From positions 1 through 5,476 of the forward strand of contig JAUYGP010000385.1 in the NCBI GenBank assembly GCA_030690515.1: 5,476 nt of DNA, read 5' to 3'. Shown piece after piece: positions 5,056 through 5,476 of the stretch (position 1 is its first letter; every line of letters starts with the position of its first letter). This DNA is from Giesbergeria sp. GTDB lineage: Bacteria; Pseudomonadota; Gammaproteobacteria; Burkholderiales; Burkholderiaceae_C. The notes under the pieces were generated by a model. The model was not told the origin of the DNA and did not search any database. It worked only from the letters and a program-made list of their open reading frames with translations. The position numbers were made by a program, and so were the translations under genes.

Positions 5056-5476
5056 TCAATCGGCAGCTTCCTGAAGCCGCCCCGCCACCAGGCGCAGCAC
5101 CCGGTCGCAGCGTGCTGCCAGGGTTTCGTCGTGCGTCACCATCACAAACGCCGTGCCCTGCTCGCGCGCCAGTTGCAGCATGTGCTGGAACACGCCTTCA
5201 GCCGTGGTTCGGTCGAGGTTGCCGGTGGGCTCATCGGCCAGCACACAGGCGGGCTTGGTGACCAGGGCCCGCGCAATGGCCACGCGCTGGCGCTCGCCGC
5301 CCGAAAGCTCAGCCGGGCGGTGCTGCACGCGGCCTGCCAAGCCCACGTGGGCCAACATGGCTTCGGCCTGGCGCGTGCATTCCTCATAAGGCAGGCGGCG
5401 AATGCGCAGCGGCATGGCGACGTTGTCGAGCGCGCTGAATTCCGGCAGCAGGTGGTGGAACTGGTAGATGAATCCC
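5056..5476 (-). CDS. lolD: LolD, ATP-binding subunit of the lipoprotein-releasing complex (N-terminus outside window)
   Basis: The last 139 residues of an ABC ATPase are visible; the frame stays open to the window edge, so the Walker A part is missing. The fragment opens with GFIYQFHHLLPEFSALDNV, the Q-loop stretch very characteristic of LolD (Gln at visible residue 5). Then come the ABC signature LSGGERQRVAIARAL from visible residue 57, Walker B VLADEPTGNLD ending at residue 88, and the switch His in VTHDE (His115). LolD, with LolC/LolE, uses ATP to extract mature lipoproteins from the inner membrane and pass them to LolA for outer-membrane sorting. A full LolD is about 225-235 residues, so roughly 60% is present. 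MacB- and FtsE-type ATPases share the general motifs but not the FHHLLPEF signature. lolC/E would be expected to the right. Confidence 0.92.
   Translation of the reverse strand, partial: GFIYQFHHLLPEFSALDNVAMPLRIRRLPYEECTRQAEAMLAHVGLAGRVQHRPAELSGGERQRVAIARALVTKPACVLADEPTGNLDRTTAEGVFQHMLQLAREQGTAFVMVTHDETLAARCDRVLRLVAGRLQEAAD

Overview
The window looks like chromosomal DNA of a GC-rich betaproteobacterium, most likely a Comamonadaceae member (Acidovorax-like). This rests on protein style, strong G/C third-position bias and an intergenic repeat I associate with that family; it is not proven by a marker gene. Every convincing gene lies on the minus strand, so transcription runs from the right end to the left end.

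In transcription order: the C-terminal part of lolD, ATPase of the lipoprotein-releasing LolCDE complex (5056-5476, cut by the window edge); a small thioredoxin-fold protein with a CGVC active site (4670-5002); a 531-bp intergenic region almost filled by a palindromic, MITE-like element (about 4183-4658); a TatD-family metal-dependent hydrolase of the YjjV type (3312-4139); a 96-bp gap holding a probable Comamonadaceae intergenic repeat; a family-6-type uracil/hypoxanthine-DNA glycosylase (2682-3215); a spermidine-synthase-like SAM-fold protein (1907-2671); and a GspE/PulE/PilB-type secretion ATPase (72-1871). The start of one more gene may lie at the extreme left edge.

The glycosylase, spermidine-synthase-like and GspE-like genes are 10 and 35 nt apart and probably form one transcript. 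TatD and the glycosylase both act on nucleic acids, but they are separated by the repeat and no functional link is shown. lolD and the thioredoxin-like gene are separated by 53 nt, or overlap if a TTG start is used.

The most unusual object is the element at 4183-4658. It has 38-bp terminal inverted repeats (33/38 identical). Immediately inside each is a strong hairpin, then a shared inverted 13-mer, then an 18-bp inverted repeat, then an 8-bp one, so the whole block is a nested imperfect palindrome. It has no transposase and I see no target-site duplication. The right hairpin stem carries Shine-Dalgarno and anti-Shine-Dalgarno-like sequence. I see no CRISPR array, tRNA, rRNA, defence cassette or phage gene.
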